Part shown: one piece after another, positions 1-7,200 of the stretch | Numbering within the stretch: the stretch's first letter is position 1 | Layout: each line of letters opens with the position of its first letter | NCBI GenBank assembly: GCA_003154135.1 | Contig: PMCN01000302.1 | Span: forward strand, 223 to 11,668 | Reading direction: 5' to 3' | DNA: 11,446 nucleotides | Source of the DNA: Acidimicrobiaceae bacterium | GTDB taxonomy: Bacteria; Actinomycetota; Acidimicrobiia; Acidimicrobiales; Ilumatobacteraceae | Notes under the pieces: generated by a model | Databases searched by the model: none | Seen by the model: the letters and a program-made list of their open reading frames with translations, nothing else | Told to the model about the DNA's origin: nothing | Program-made: the position numbers and the translations under genes

Positions 1-537
1 GGGCACTGGGCCGACGTCGCGGCGGCCGGACGGGCAGAAGGGCTTGCAAAGTCAATGCCGAACGAGCAGGTCATGGGCGACATTGCAGGTGCTGCTGCGT
101 ACCTTCGCGCGCAGCCGGACTCGAATGGCAAGGTCGGCGTCATCGGTTTCTGCTCCGGTGGCCGCCAGGCCTTCCTCGCCGCGTGCGAGGTGCCGACGCT
201 CGACGCGGCAGTCGACTGCTGGGGCGGCAGCGTCCTGCCGCGGCCCGCCGCGGACGGACGGCCCGCAAGTCAAGGCGTCATCGCACGAGCGGGCGGCATT
301 TCGATGCCCTTGCTCGGGATCTTCGGCAACGACGATTCCAACCCGGATCGTGCCGAGGTGGACGAGATCTCACGTGTGCTCACCGAGCTCGGCAAGGACC
401 ACACGTTTCACCGCTACGACGGGGCGGGGCATGCCTTCTTCGTCACGGACAAGCCTGTCTATCGACTCGAGCAGGCGCTCGATGGTTGGCAGCAAGTCTT
501 CGCGTTCCTCGACCGCACGCTCAAAGGAGCCCACTGA
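1..537 (+). CDS. Dienelactone hydrolase family protein, 5'-truncated by the window edge
   Basis: Alpha/beta-hydrolase of the dienelactone hydrolase family. Family members open lactones such as carboxymethylenebutenolide in aromatic degradation, using a Cys-Asp-His triad in the cytoplasm. All three elements are visible: nucleophile Cys in GFCSGG (codon 51 of the window, bases 151-153), Asp in the FGNDD segment (codons 111-112), and His in DGAGHAFF (codon 144, bases 430-432). The reading frame is open from base 1, so the true start lies outside. The 178 codons present compare with a usual 230-250, so roughly 60-70 N-terminal residues are missing. An in-frame ATG at 55 is probably internal, because sensible coding sequence precedes it. 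The stop overlaps the start of the next gene, so the two are probably cotranscribed. The family call is firm. The substrate is not known, since many DLH-family proteins act on other esters or lactones. Confidence 0.9.
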   Translation, partial: GHWADVAAAGRAEGLAKSMPNEQVMGDIAGAAAYLRAQPDSNGKVGVIGFCSGGRQAFLAACEVPTLDAAVDCWGGSVLPRPAADGRPASQGVIARAGGISMPLLGIFGNDDSNPDRAEVDEISRVLTELGKDHTFHRYDGAGHAFFVTDKPVYRLEQALDGWQQVFAFLDRTLKGAH

Positions 538-845
538 TGTGCACATGGCTGAGTCAACAGGTCGAAGCGAGCGGAGCCGCTCGGGGAGTGGCCGACTGGA
601 TGCGAGTCACCGCCGTGAACGTCATGTACGACCACCCGGTCAGCGCGCCGTACGACCACGCTCTCCTACTGGACTTCATCAACCCCTCGCAAGGTGTCGG
701 CGCCCGAGTGGCCGTCGAGATGAGTGCTCGATCTGCTCGGGAACTGGTTCGAGCAATCGAAGTGGCCCTCGCCTCTCCGGAAGCCAGAGCCGACCTGGGA
801 CAGCAGTCCGATCTCCGGTCAGCGGCGCCCAGCCAGCACACCTGA
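537..845 (+). CDS. Small conserved protein, DUF6295-like (102 aa)
   Basis: Function unknown. The 102-residue protein begins MCTW and has a central stretch with MYDHP, a DHALLLDFINP segment and GARVAVEMSARSARELVRAI. This resembles, from memory, the small actinobacterial family DUF6295, whose members start MCT and carry a similar DHP and ARVAVELS pattern. No signal peptide or membrane segment is visible. The start ATG overlaps the last base of the upstream TGA (TGATG), and AAAGGAG at 523-529 sits 7 bases ahead, so translation is probably coupled to the DLH gene. The last 25 or so residues are hydrophilic and look poorly structured. The open frame and coupling make the gene itself convincing. 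The family name is recalled, not searched. An accessory role for the neighbouring hydrolase is only a guess from position. Confidence 0.72.
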   Translation: MCTWLSQQVEASGAARGVADWMRVTAVNVMYDHPVSAPYDHALLLDFINPSQGVGARVAVEMSARSARELVRAIEVALASPEARADLGQQSDLRSAAPSQHT

Positions 846-854
846 TCTGACCGG
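815..854 (+). terminator. Weak inverted repeat at the end of the DUF6295-like gene
   Basis: CCGGTCAG (815-822) is the exact reverse complement of CTGACCGG (847-854), with a 24-base loop. It straddles the stop codon at 843-845. There is no following T run, so it is not a classical Rho-independent terminator. It may be a weak mRNA 3' structure separating the DLH unit from the transporter operon, or chance in GC-rich DNA. Confidence 0.2.
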
Positions 855-945
855 CCGCAACGACGTACGAAGAAACCGTTCACACCTCGACCCTCAATCG
901 AGTCACTGCAATCTCACCAACATCGATGACCCAAAGGAGCCGTCC
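846..945. other. Intergenic gap ahead of the transporter operon
   Basis: About 100 bases between the DUF6295-like gene and the lipoprotein gene. This is the largest forward-strand gap before the IclR gene and the natural place for an operon promoter. A short inverted repeat, CTCGA (886-890) and TCGAG (898-902) with a 7-base loop, could be a minor operator half-site pair. I see no convincing -35/-10 pair. Confidence 0.35.
933..939 (+). promoter_or_regulatory. Ribosome binding site fixing the lipoprotein start
   Basis: AAAGGAG, 6 bases ahead of the ATG at 946. It decides against the longer open frame beginning at 724, which would place about 74 residues in front of the signal peptide. The same core, AAAGGAGCC, also precedes the DUF6295-like gene at 523. 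Confidence 0.8.
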
Positions 946-2358
946 ATGAGTGCAAGTAACCATGTCCAGCCGTCGAATCGGCCCGGCCGTCAGCGCCGAG
1001 GTGCGACCGTCGCGATCGCTGTCGCGGCGGCCCTCGTGATGGCCGCCTGTTCGAGTGGAGGATCGTCCACGAGCGGCAGCACGTCGTCGTCCTCCTCGAG
1101 CCCGTCCTCCTCGACACCGACCTCGAGCTCGACACCGACCTCGAACTCGAGCCCGACCTCGACTCCGACCTCCGACTCGACGCCGGGCAGCGGAGTGACC
1201 GACCTCCTGACCTACACGGGCGGCAAGGCCGGCGCTGCGGACGCCAGTCTCTCTCCCGTCACCCTCGGCTGGTTCAACATGCAGGGTGGCCCCCTCGGCT
1301 TTCCGGCCGGAACAGAGGGAGCGCAGGCCGCGGTCAAGTACATCAACACCGAGCTCGGCGGCATCGATGGCCACCCTCTCAAGCTCAGCACCTGCTTCGT
1401 CGTGGGGAACGAGCAGGAGGGCAACGCGTGCGGTCTCCAGTTCGCGAACGACAACGCCGTGAAGGCCGTCCTCTACGGCACCGCGATCGTCGGCGATCAG
1501 GCCCTGCAGGCTGTGCTGAAGGGCAGCAAGCCGATCCTGATGGCGAACTCCATCAGCCCGGTCGATGCCGGCAGCAAGAACGTCTACATCTACAACGGCA
1601 ACCCGTCGTCGATCTTCGGTGGCCTCACGACGTATCTCGTCGACGTGCTGAAGGTCAAGACGGTTTCGTTGATCTACCCGCAAGATGCACAGAGCCAGGC
1701 TGGCGCCGAGACCTTGACTGCTGCGCTCAAGGCATCTGGCGTCACCGTGAAGAGTGTCGGCTTCGATCCGTCGACCACGAACCTGACTGGCGCCGCAACC
1801 GCTGCCGGCGTGCTCGACACCGATGCGGTCGTTCCGCTCGTGTCGTTCCCGCCGGCGTGCGTCGCGGCTGCCAATGCCTTCAAGACGCTCAACGTCAAGG
1901 CCCCGGTCGTGTCGACCGGAGGCTTCTGCTTCACCCCCGATGTCGCCCAGGGACTCGGTGGCGAGGCACCCTTGTGGAAGCAGCTCTCCACCCAGTCGAA
2001 CGTGGCCGACTCGAATGACCCGGACGTGCAGGCCTACATCCAGCAGTCGGCCAAGGCCGGCCTGGCCACGAACCTGCAGAACGACTCGAACGCTGCCCTC
2101 GCATGGGCCCTCGTGATGACGGCGGCGCGGTTCTTGAATGCTTCGGGAGGAGCGGCGGCCACGACGGATGGCATCGCGACCGCGGCCGCTGCGTTCACGG
2201 GTCCCATGCTGCTGGGCCCTGCGAAGATCGCCTGCGACACGTACCACACGCAGTCAGGTCTGTGCGGCTTCCAGACACGGGTGTTCGAACACACCGGAGG
2301 AAACGCCTTCAAGGCCGTGACCGATTGGCTCGACCCGACAGGTGTGGAGCCGAAGTGA
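946..2358 (+). CDS. Branched-chain-amino-acid-type ABC transporter substrate-binding lipoprotein
   Basis: 470-residue extracellular receptor of a HAAT-family importer (periplasmic-binding fold type I). Residues 1-34 form a lipoprotein signal: an Arg-rich n-region (RPGRQRR), a hydrophobic core, and lipobox VMAAC with Cys35 as the lipidated residue. Residues 36 to about 83 are a Ser/Thr/Pro linker. The ligand-binding domain then starts around TLGWFNMQGG, with the typical AVKYINTELGGIDGHPL segment. The mature domain contains six further cysteines, suggesting up to three disulfides. The frame is open upstream to 724, but the ATG at 946 is chosen because AAAGGAG (933-939) precedes it and the signal peptide begins there. 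The ligand cannot be read: family members bind amino acids, amides, urea or aromatic acids. The catabolic genes nearby argue for an organic acid. Confidence 0.93.
   Translation: MSASNHVQPSNRPGRQRRGATVAIAVAAALVMAACSSGGSSTSGSTSSSSSSPSSSTPTSSSTPTSNSSPTSTPTSDSTPGSGVTDLLTYTGGKAGAADASLSPVTLGWFNMQGGPLGFPAGTEGAQAAVKYINTELGGIDGHPLKLSTCFVVGNEQEGNACGLQFANDNAVKAVLYGTAIVGDQALQAVLKGSKPILMANSISPVDAGSKNVYIYNGNPSSIFGGLTTYLVDVLKVKTVSLIYPQDAQSQAGAETLTAALKASGVTVKSVGFDPSTTNLTGAATAAGVLDTDAVVPLVSFPPACVAAANAFKTLNVKAPVVSTGGFCFTPDVAQGLGGEAPLWKQLSTQSNVADSNDPDVQAYIQQSAKAGLATNLQNDSNAALAWALVMTAARFLNASGGAAATTDGIATAAAAFTGPMLLGPAKIACDTYHTQSGLCGFQTRVFEHTGGNAFKAVTDWLDPTGVEPK
1111..1182 (+). repeat. 18-bp tandem repeat in the Ser/Thr/Pro linker
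   Basis: Period-18 units lie at 1111-1128 (TCGACACCGACCTCGAGC), 1129-1146 (one base different) and 1147-1164 (a few bases different), with a decayed fourth unit at 1165-1182. Each unit encodes six residues of the STPTSS type, covering about residues 56-79 of the lipoprotein. This in-frame repeat lengthens the tether between the lipid anchor and the binding domain and could vary in copy number between strains. Confidence 0.8.
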
Positions 2359-2389
2359 CCACCCCCCACGCTGAACGACAGGAGACATC

Positions 2390-3640
2390 ATGAGCAGCCC
2401 ACAGACTCTCATCACCATTCCGGTTCCGGAGCCCGAGCTGACCCCGGAGGCGTTGATCGCCAGGGCCCGGGCCATGCGCGACCTACTTCGGGCGGAACAG
2501 ACGGCAACCGAGGAGCGTGGCGCCTACTCGCCGGCGACGCACGAGTTGTTCCGTGAGGCCGGTTTCTACAGAACTCTTCTCCCCCGACGTTTCGGGGGGT
2601 ATGAGTTCGACGTCCCGACCTTCGTGAGGATGGTTGTAGAGATCGCTCGCGGCTGCCCTGGGACGGGTTGGTGTCTGTGCCTCGCGGCCGGGCACGGCCT
2701 TCAGCTCGGTGGCATGTGGGGCGAGTCGGCTCAGATGGCGGCGTTGCTACCCGATGGGGAGTTCGCGGCCCCGCTGCGAGCGCTTCCCATGGGGACGGCA
2801 GTTCGCGTTGCCGACGGTGGCTGGGCCATCAACGGCAAGTGGGACTACTGCTCCGGCTCTCCGTACTCCACGCACGCGATGCTCGCCGTTCGTCTCAACC
2901 CTGAGGAGGCGAACGGAGCACGTATGGGAGTCGCCTTGGTCCCCCGCGCCGGCTGGACTCTTCTCGACGACTGGAAGGATTGGGCAGTTGGAATGCGCGG
3001 AAGCGGGTCCAACAGCATCGAGGTCAAAGGGACCGTGATCCCTGACGAATCCATGGTCTTCGGCAGCCTCATCGGTTTCGGCGACGAGCTTGCCGCTCCC
3101 GGCTACGAGCTCCACGGCAATCCGATGTACGCCGGGCACCCCATGGGCTACCTCCAGTTGGAGATCACCTCGATCCTTGTCGGCACTGCCTACGCGGCGC
3201 TCGACGAGTACGAGCGGATCATCCGTGAGCGAACGACCATGGGTCCGAGCCCGGTGCCGCGGTACCAGCACCCGGACTACCAGCGGAACTGGGGCCTCGC
3301 CAGCGGAAAGCTGCTCGCCGCCGAAGCCATTCTCCAGCGAATGAGCGACTACTACTCGCAACTGTGCGCCGAGTCGGTGCAGGATGGCGCGGGCTACGAC
3401 ACGGAGCAGCTGATGACCATCCACGCCAGCACCCACCATGCCATCAACCTCGCCTGGGAGGCGATCGAGATCCTGTATCGCACCGGGGGAACGAGCGAAG
3501 GCGGGCGTCAGGGAACTCGCATGGAACGGTACTGGCGCGACTTCTCGACCGCCCGAACGAACGCCGGTCTGCAGTACGAGACCTTCGCCCAGGCGTACGC
3601 CAAGCAGCACTTCGGCATCGAGCTGGGCTCGCTCATCTAG
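2390..3640 (+). CDS. Acyl-CoA-dehydrogenase-fold (class D) flavin-dependent monooxygenase
   Basis: 416-residue protein with the acyl-CoA dehydrogenase fold. It reads like the two-component hydroxylases related to HsaA, HpaB or DszC, which use reduced flavin supplied by a separate reductase to hydroxylate aromatic or heterocyclic substrates. Visible landmarks are an N-terminal helical region with LLPRRFGGYE and GCPGTGWCL, a middle beta domain with INGKWDYCSG (about residue 150) and GMRGSGSNSIEV (about 200), and a C-terminal helical domain with YRTGGTSEGG and RYWRDFSTARTN (about 362-390). True acyl-CoA dehydrogenases normally show a catalytic Glu and a different C-terminal motif, so monooxygenase is preferred. 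The start ATG has AGGAGA at 2380-2385. It lies between the receptor and permease genes, only 31 bases after the former, so it belongs to the transport operon. No flavin reductase is seen in the window. The substrate is unknown. Confidence 0.82.
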   Translation: MSSPQTLITIPVPEPELTPEALIARARAMRDLLRAEQTATEERGAYSPATHELFREAGFYRTLLPRRFGGYEFDVPTFVRMVVEIARGCPGTGWCLCLAAGHGLQLGGMWGESAQMAALLPDGEFAAPLRALPMGTAVRVADGGWAINGKWDYCSGSPYSTHAMLAVRLNPEEANGARMGVALVPRAGWTLLDDWKDWAVGMRGSGSNSIEVKGTVIPDESMVFGSLIGFGDELAAPGYELHGNPMYAGHPMGYLQLEITSILVGTAYAALDEYERIIRERTTMGPSPVPRYQHPDYQRNWGLASGKLLAAEAILQRMSDYYSQLCAESVQDGAGYDTEQLMTIHASTHHAINLAWEAIEILYRTGGTSEGGRQGTRMERYWRDFSTARTNAGLQYETFAQAYAKQHFGIELGSLI

Positions 3641-3654
3641 CGCTCCCGCGCTGT

Positions 3655-3660
3655 GGAGGA
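3655..3660 (+). promoter_or_regulatory. Ribosome binding site fixing the GTG start of the permease
   Basis: GGAGGA, 5 bases before GTG at 3666. The frame is open far upstream (to 3438), but that stretch is a shadow of the monooxygenase gene. The hydrophobic permease sequence begins immediately after this site. Confidence 0.85.
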
Positions 3661-3665
3661 TTCAC

Positions 3666-5660
3666 GTGCAAACGATTCTCGTGTTCGCCCTCCTCGGGCT
3701 GGGATCCGGCGCTGTCATCGCCGCGGTGGCGCTGGGCGTCGTCCTCAGCTGGCGCGGCAGCGGGTCGTTCAACCTCGCGGCAGGTTCGTCGGTCATGGTG
3801 GCCGGCTACATGTTCTGGGCGTTCCGCACGGGCTTCTTCCACTTCAAGCTCGGTACTTGGCCAGCGGTGATCGCGACCCTCGCGTTCATGGTGGTGTACG
3901 CGGTGCTCATCGAGCTGCTCGCAGTGAGACCACTGCGAGCAGCGTCACCGCTGGCAAAGCTCGTGGCCTCGCTGGGCGTCCTGCTGCTCACGCAGGCGCT
4001 GGTCCAGGTGATCTTCGGCACCTCTCCCTTGGCGAGTCCCTCGGTTCTTCCCGACAGCGTCGTCGTGGTCGGCGGAGTCCCCGTTCCGGTGGCGCAGCTG
4101 ATCCTCGCGGGAGGCGTGTCGTTCCTCGCCGCCGTGTTGTGGTGCATCTATCGTTTCACGCGTTTCGGCGTGGCGACGCGGGCGTCGTCCGAGAACGAAG
4201 TCGCCGCGGTGCTTGCAGGCCTCGACCCGAACTCCATCTCTGTCGCGAACTCGATCCTCGCGAACCTCACCGCCGGCGCCGTCGGCATCGCCGCCGCATC
4301 CATCGTGGGCATCAGTGCGACGACGATTCCACTGCTGATCGTCCAGGCGTTGGCGGCAGCGCTGTTCGCGCGGTTCACATCCTTCGGGATTGCATGTGCT
4401 GCCGGCATGGCCATCGGGGTGGGCGAGTCCCTCATCTTCTACGCATCGACGCAGTCATGGTTCCCCAGCCACAAGGGGGTGGCGCTGTCGGGAGTCCAAC
4501 AGCTCGTGGTGTTCGTGCTCATCGTCGTGGCGCTGTGGTGGCGGGGGTCGAGCCTGCCGCAGCGAGGCGAACTGCGTGAGCGGTCCTTGCCTCGCGTTCC
4601 CAAGCAGGATCAGCTGGCGCGCAGGATGCTCCCCATCGTCGCGGCCTGCGCGATCGCGCTGGTCCTGCTGCCCTCCGAGTTTCGACAGGCCGTGGTCACC
4701 GGACTGGTGGGCACCGTGCTGTGTCTCTCGTTCATCGTGATCATGGGGTACGTGGGGCAGCTTTCGGTCGTGCAGTTGGCACTGGCCGGGATCGCAGGCT
4801 TCGGTGTCGCTCGGATGAGCTCCGTGTACGGGATCGGCTTCCCGCTGGGACCTCTGATCGCCGTTGCCGTCGCGCTGGTCGTGGGTGTCGTCGTCGGTGT
4901 GTCGGCGTTGCGCGTACGTGGCGTGACGCTGGTGGTGGTCACGCTTGCCGCCGCCGTGGCGATCGAGAAGTTCGTCTTCGCGAACCCCAACTGGGGCGGC
5001 GGCGCGACCGGCGTCACCGTTCAGCAGCCCACCCTGTTCGGCATCAAGTTCGGCTCGGATGCCGGCTTCAGGGGGTTGGACGGCTCGCTGCCGAGTCCTG
5101 TCTTCGGCCTGTGCGCCCTTGCCGTCACGGCTGCCCTGTACGCCTTCGTCGCCAACCTGCGGCGTGGCGAACTGGGCCGGCGCATGCTCGCCGTTCGATC
5201 CAACGAGCGCGCAGCCGCTGCGGCTGGAGTCAACGTGCGAGCGCTCAAGGTGTGCGCGTTCGCCATCTCGTCCATTTTGGCTGGTGTCGCCGGCGTTCTC
5301 TTCGCCTACGACTTCGGCACGGTGTCTGCGTCGATGTTCGACGTGATGACCGCGCTGTCCGTCATTGCGAGCGTCTACGTGCTCGGTGTCACGGTCGTCC
5401 AAGGTGCGGTGCTCGCCGGTTTTGGAATGGTCGGAGCAGTGGTGCCGCTCATCCTGCAGAAGTGGGTGCTGCCGCGAGATCGAGTAGGGCTGTACGTGCA
5501 GTTGCTCATCGGGGCTGGGCTGCTGGTCCAACTCCGCTTCTACCCGGACGGGATCCTCATCGCCTCAGCGACCAAGCGCGAACGTCGCCGAGCGGAACGC
5601 CTCCAGCTTCGGGCCACGTCCGCCGCACAGCCGATGAGTGAGCAAAGGGCAGTCGCATGA
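3666..5660 (+). CDS. Fused LivH-LivM ABC transporter permease
   Basis: 664-residue integral membrane protein that joins both permease subunits of a HAAT importer in one chain. Residues 1 to about 295 are LivH-like: GLGSGAVIAAVALGVVLSW, then FNLAAGSSVMVAGY, which corresponds to the NFAHG region of LivH. A charged cytoplasmic linker (about 296-319, rich in Arg, Glu and Lys) follows. From about 320 the chain is LivM-like: GYVGQLSVVQLALAGIAGFG near 360, then ALRVRGVTLVVVTLAAAVAIE, and a cytoplasmic loop GELGRRMLAVRSNERAAAAAG that should contact the ATPase. Separate LivH and LivM are each around 300 residues, so the length matches a clean fusion with no frameshift. The GTG start is set by the Shine-Dalgarno at 3655. 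The stop overlaps the LivG start by 4 bases (ATGA). Together with the lipoprotein and the two ATPases it completes the importer. Confidence 0.93.
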   Translation: MQTILVFALLGLGSGAVIAAVALGVVLSWRGSGSFNLAAGSSVMVAGYMFWAFRTGFFHFKLGTWPAVIATLAFMVVYAVLIELLAVRPLRAASPLAKLVASLGVLLLTQALVQVIFGTSPLASPSVLPDSVVVVGGVPVPVAQLILAGGVSFLAAVLWCIYRFTRFGVATRASSENEVAAVLAGLDPNSISVANSILANLTAGAVGIAAASIVGISATTIPLLIVQALAAALFARFTSFGIACAAGMAIGVGESLIFYASTQSWFPSHKGVALSGVQQLVVFVLIVVALWWRGSSLPQRGELRERSLPRVPKQDQLARRMLPIVAACAIALVLLPSEFRQAVVTGLVGTVLCLSFIVIMGYVGQLSVVQLALAGIAGFGVARMSSVYGIGFPLGPLIAVAVALVVGVVVGVSALRVRGVTLVVVTLAAAVAIEKFVFANPNWGGGATGVTVQQPTLFGIKFGSDAGFRGLDGSLPSPVFGLCALAVTAALYAFVANLRRGELGRRMLAVRSNERAAAAAGVNVRALKVCAFAISSILAGVAGVLFAYDFGTVSASMFDVMTALSVIASVYVLGVTVVQGAVLAGFGMVGAVVPLILQKWVLPRDRVGLYVQLLIGAGLLVQLRFYPDGILIASATKRERRRAERLQLRATSAAQPMSEQRAVA

Positions 5661-6433
5661 CCGCCCCCGCCCTGGTGGCCCGTGAGATCACCGTCCGGTA
5701 CGGCGGTGTGCGGGCAGTGTCGAACGTGACCCTCGAGGTGCCCGAGGGCAAGATCATCGGGCTGATCGGGCCGAACGGCGCCGGCAAGACCACGCTGGTC
5801 GATGCCATCACGGGCTTCGTGCCCTGCGATGGCCGCGTGGAGATCGCGGGTGAAGACGTGACCCGGTTGAAGCCCCATGCCCGAGCCCGACGCGGCCTGG
5901 GCCGCACATGGCAGGCCGTTGAGCTGTTCGACGATCTCAGCGTGGCGGAGAACGTGGCGGTCGCGATCGGAACCCCATCGCCTTGGGCCACCATCAAGGA
6001 ACTGTTCGTCAAGCCGACGCTGGAGAAGGCGCGAGTCGGCGAGGCGCTCGACTCCGTGGGGATCGGCCACCTCTTCGATGCGATGCCCACCGAGCTCTCG
6101 GAGGGACAACGAAAGCTGGTCGGCATCGCACGCGCGTTTGCCGGGTCACCCCGCGTCGTCTGCCTCGACGAACCGGCCGCCGGCCTCGACACGACAGAGA
6201 CGCACGAACTGGGGATGCAGCTGCGCGGCCTCACATCCGGCGGAACGTCCATGTTGCTGATCGACCACGACATCGGTTTTGTGTTCGGCGCGTGCGATCA
6301 CGTCGTCGTCGTCGAGTTCGGAACGGTCATTGCCGAGGGACCGCCTCACGAGATCTACGCGAATGAACGGGTGATCGAGGCCTACCTCGGGTCGTCGGCC
6401 ATCCCCACCGAGGATCCTGGAGCCCGGCGATGA
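5657..6433 (+). CDS. livG: HAAT-family ABC transporter ATP-binding protein, LivG type
   Basis: 258-residue cytoplasmic ATPase that powers the importer with LivF. Walker A GPNGAGKT is at residues 38-45, the ABC signature LSEGQ at 147-151, Walker B VVCLDEP with Asp171 and Glu172, and the switch histidine in LLIDHD at 204. The GRTWQAVELFDDLSVAENVAV segment corresponds to the FQ..FF..LTV..N region typical of LivG. The signature has Glu in place of the usual second Gly. The ATG overlaps the permease stop by 4 bases, and its own stop overlaps the livF start by 4 bases, so the three are translationally coupled. Assignment to the LivG rather than LivF side rests on gene order and the long segment between Walker A and the signature. 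The symbol is a family label; branched-chain amino acids are not implied as substrate. Confidence 0.93.
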   Translation: MTAPALVAREITVRYGGVRAVSNVTLEVPEGKIIGLIGPNGAGKTTLVDAITGFVPCDGRVEIAGEDVTRLKPHARARRGLGRTWQAVELFDDLSVAENVAVAIGTPSPWATIKELFVKPTLEKARVGEALDSVGIGHLFDAMPTELSEGQRKLVGIARAFAGSPRVVCLDEPAAGLDTTETHELGMQLRGLTSGGTSMLLIDHDIGFVFGACDHVVVVEFGTVIAEGPPHEIYANERVIEAYLGSSAIPTEDPGARR

Positions 6434-7200
6434 CAACGCCTGCGCTCTCGGTCGACCGGCTCGCTGCGGGGTACGACAACGGTCCCGTCCTGCACGGGGT
6501 CTCGTTGTCGGTGGCGCCGGGTGAAGTCGTGGCACTGCTGGGACCGAACGGTGCCGGCAAGTCCACCACCTTGCGTGCCATCTCCGGACTGATCCGAGTG
6601 ATGGACGGCGAGATTCGCCTCGCCGGCTCGAACCTTGCGTCGCTGTCTCCCAGTGCCCGCGCTCGCGCGGGAATCGTTCACGTGCCCGAGGACCGAGGGC
6701 TGTTCCGCGGGCTGACGGTTGCGGAGCACCTGCGGCTCGGACCGCGCAAGGAGAAGCTCGACGCGGACGCCGCGTACGAGTACTTCCCCGCGCTCAAGCC
6801 GATCGCCGGGCGGATGGCAGGTGTGCTGTCCGGGGGTGAGCAGCAGATGCTCGCGATGGGCCGGGCGCTCGGACGCACGCCGCGCGTGCTGTTGCTCGAC
6901 GAGTTGAGTCTGGGTCTCGCGCCGGTGATCGTGGAGGGCCTGCTGCCGGTGGTCCGAGCGTACGCAACCGAGCACCAGTGCGCGGTCCTGCTGGTCGAGC
7001 AACACGTGCACCTTGCCCTCGGCATCGCAGACCGCGCCTACCTCATGGCGAACGGAGTGAGCTCCAGCAGCTACGACGCGCACGTCCTGCGCAACGACAT
7101 GACGCTCGTCCAGGCGAGTTACCTCGGTGGCCCGGAGTGGGCGAGCGAGTTCAAGGACGAAACCAGATTGCCATTCATCGGAGAGGAAGTACACGAATGA
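6430..7200 (+). CDS. livF: HAAT-family ABC transporter ATP-binding protein, LivF type
   Basis: 256-residue ATPase, partner of LivG. Walker A GPNGAGKST begins at residue 38, the signature LSGGE is at 133-137, and Walker B LLLDELSLGLAP has Asp157 and Glu158. The switch region reads LLVEQHV, the Gln-containing form usual in LivF. VHVPEDRGLFRGLTVAEHLRLG matches the LivF VPEGR.lFp.LTV.ENL region. It is about 20 residues longer than typical LivF, with a hydrophilic C-terminal tail (GPEWASEFKDETRLPF and onward). The start overlaps livG by 4 bases, and the stop overlaps the following oxidoreductase gene by 4 bases (ATGA). That tight coupling of a transporter ATPase to an enzyme gene supports uptake and metabolism of the same compound. 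Confidence 0.93.
   Translation: MTTPALSVDRLAAGYDNGPVLHGVSLSVAPGEVVALLGPNGAGKSTTLRAISGLIRVMDGEIRLAGSNLASLSPSARARAGIVHVPEDRGLFRGLTVAEHLRLGPRKEKLDADAAYEYFPALKPIAGRMAGVLSGGEQQMLAMGRALGRTPRVLLLDELSLGLAPVIVEGLLPVVRAYATEHQCAVLLVEQHVHLALGIADRAYLMANGVSSSSYDAHVLRNDMTLVQASYLGGPEWASEFKDETRLPFIGEEVHE

Noticed and set aside
1065..1195. Low-complexity Ser-rich stretch as a sequencing artefact or frameshift
   Set aside because: The frame is intact on both sides, and Ser/Thr/Pro linkers after a lipobox are common in Gram-positive receptors.
880..2247. A 455-residue open frame on the minus strand opposite the lipoprotein gene
   Set aside because: It is rich in Arg/Gly/His/Asp with no family similarity, the usual antisense shadow of a GC-rich gene. 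The forward gene has a signal peptide, lipobox and ribosome binding site.
2747..3610. A 287-residue minus-strand open frame opposite the monooxygenase
   Set aside because: No motif or ribosome binding site; the forward frame has clear flavoprotein landmarks.
4455..5531. A 358-residue open frame opposite the permease gene
   Set aside because: It is hydrophilic, with long His/Asp/Gln/Arg runs that mirror the membrane codons of the real gene. No start signal or domain was seen.
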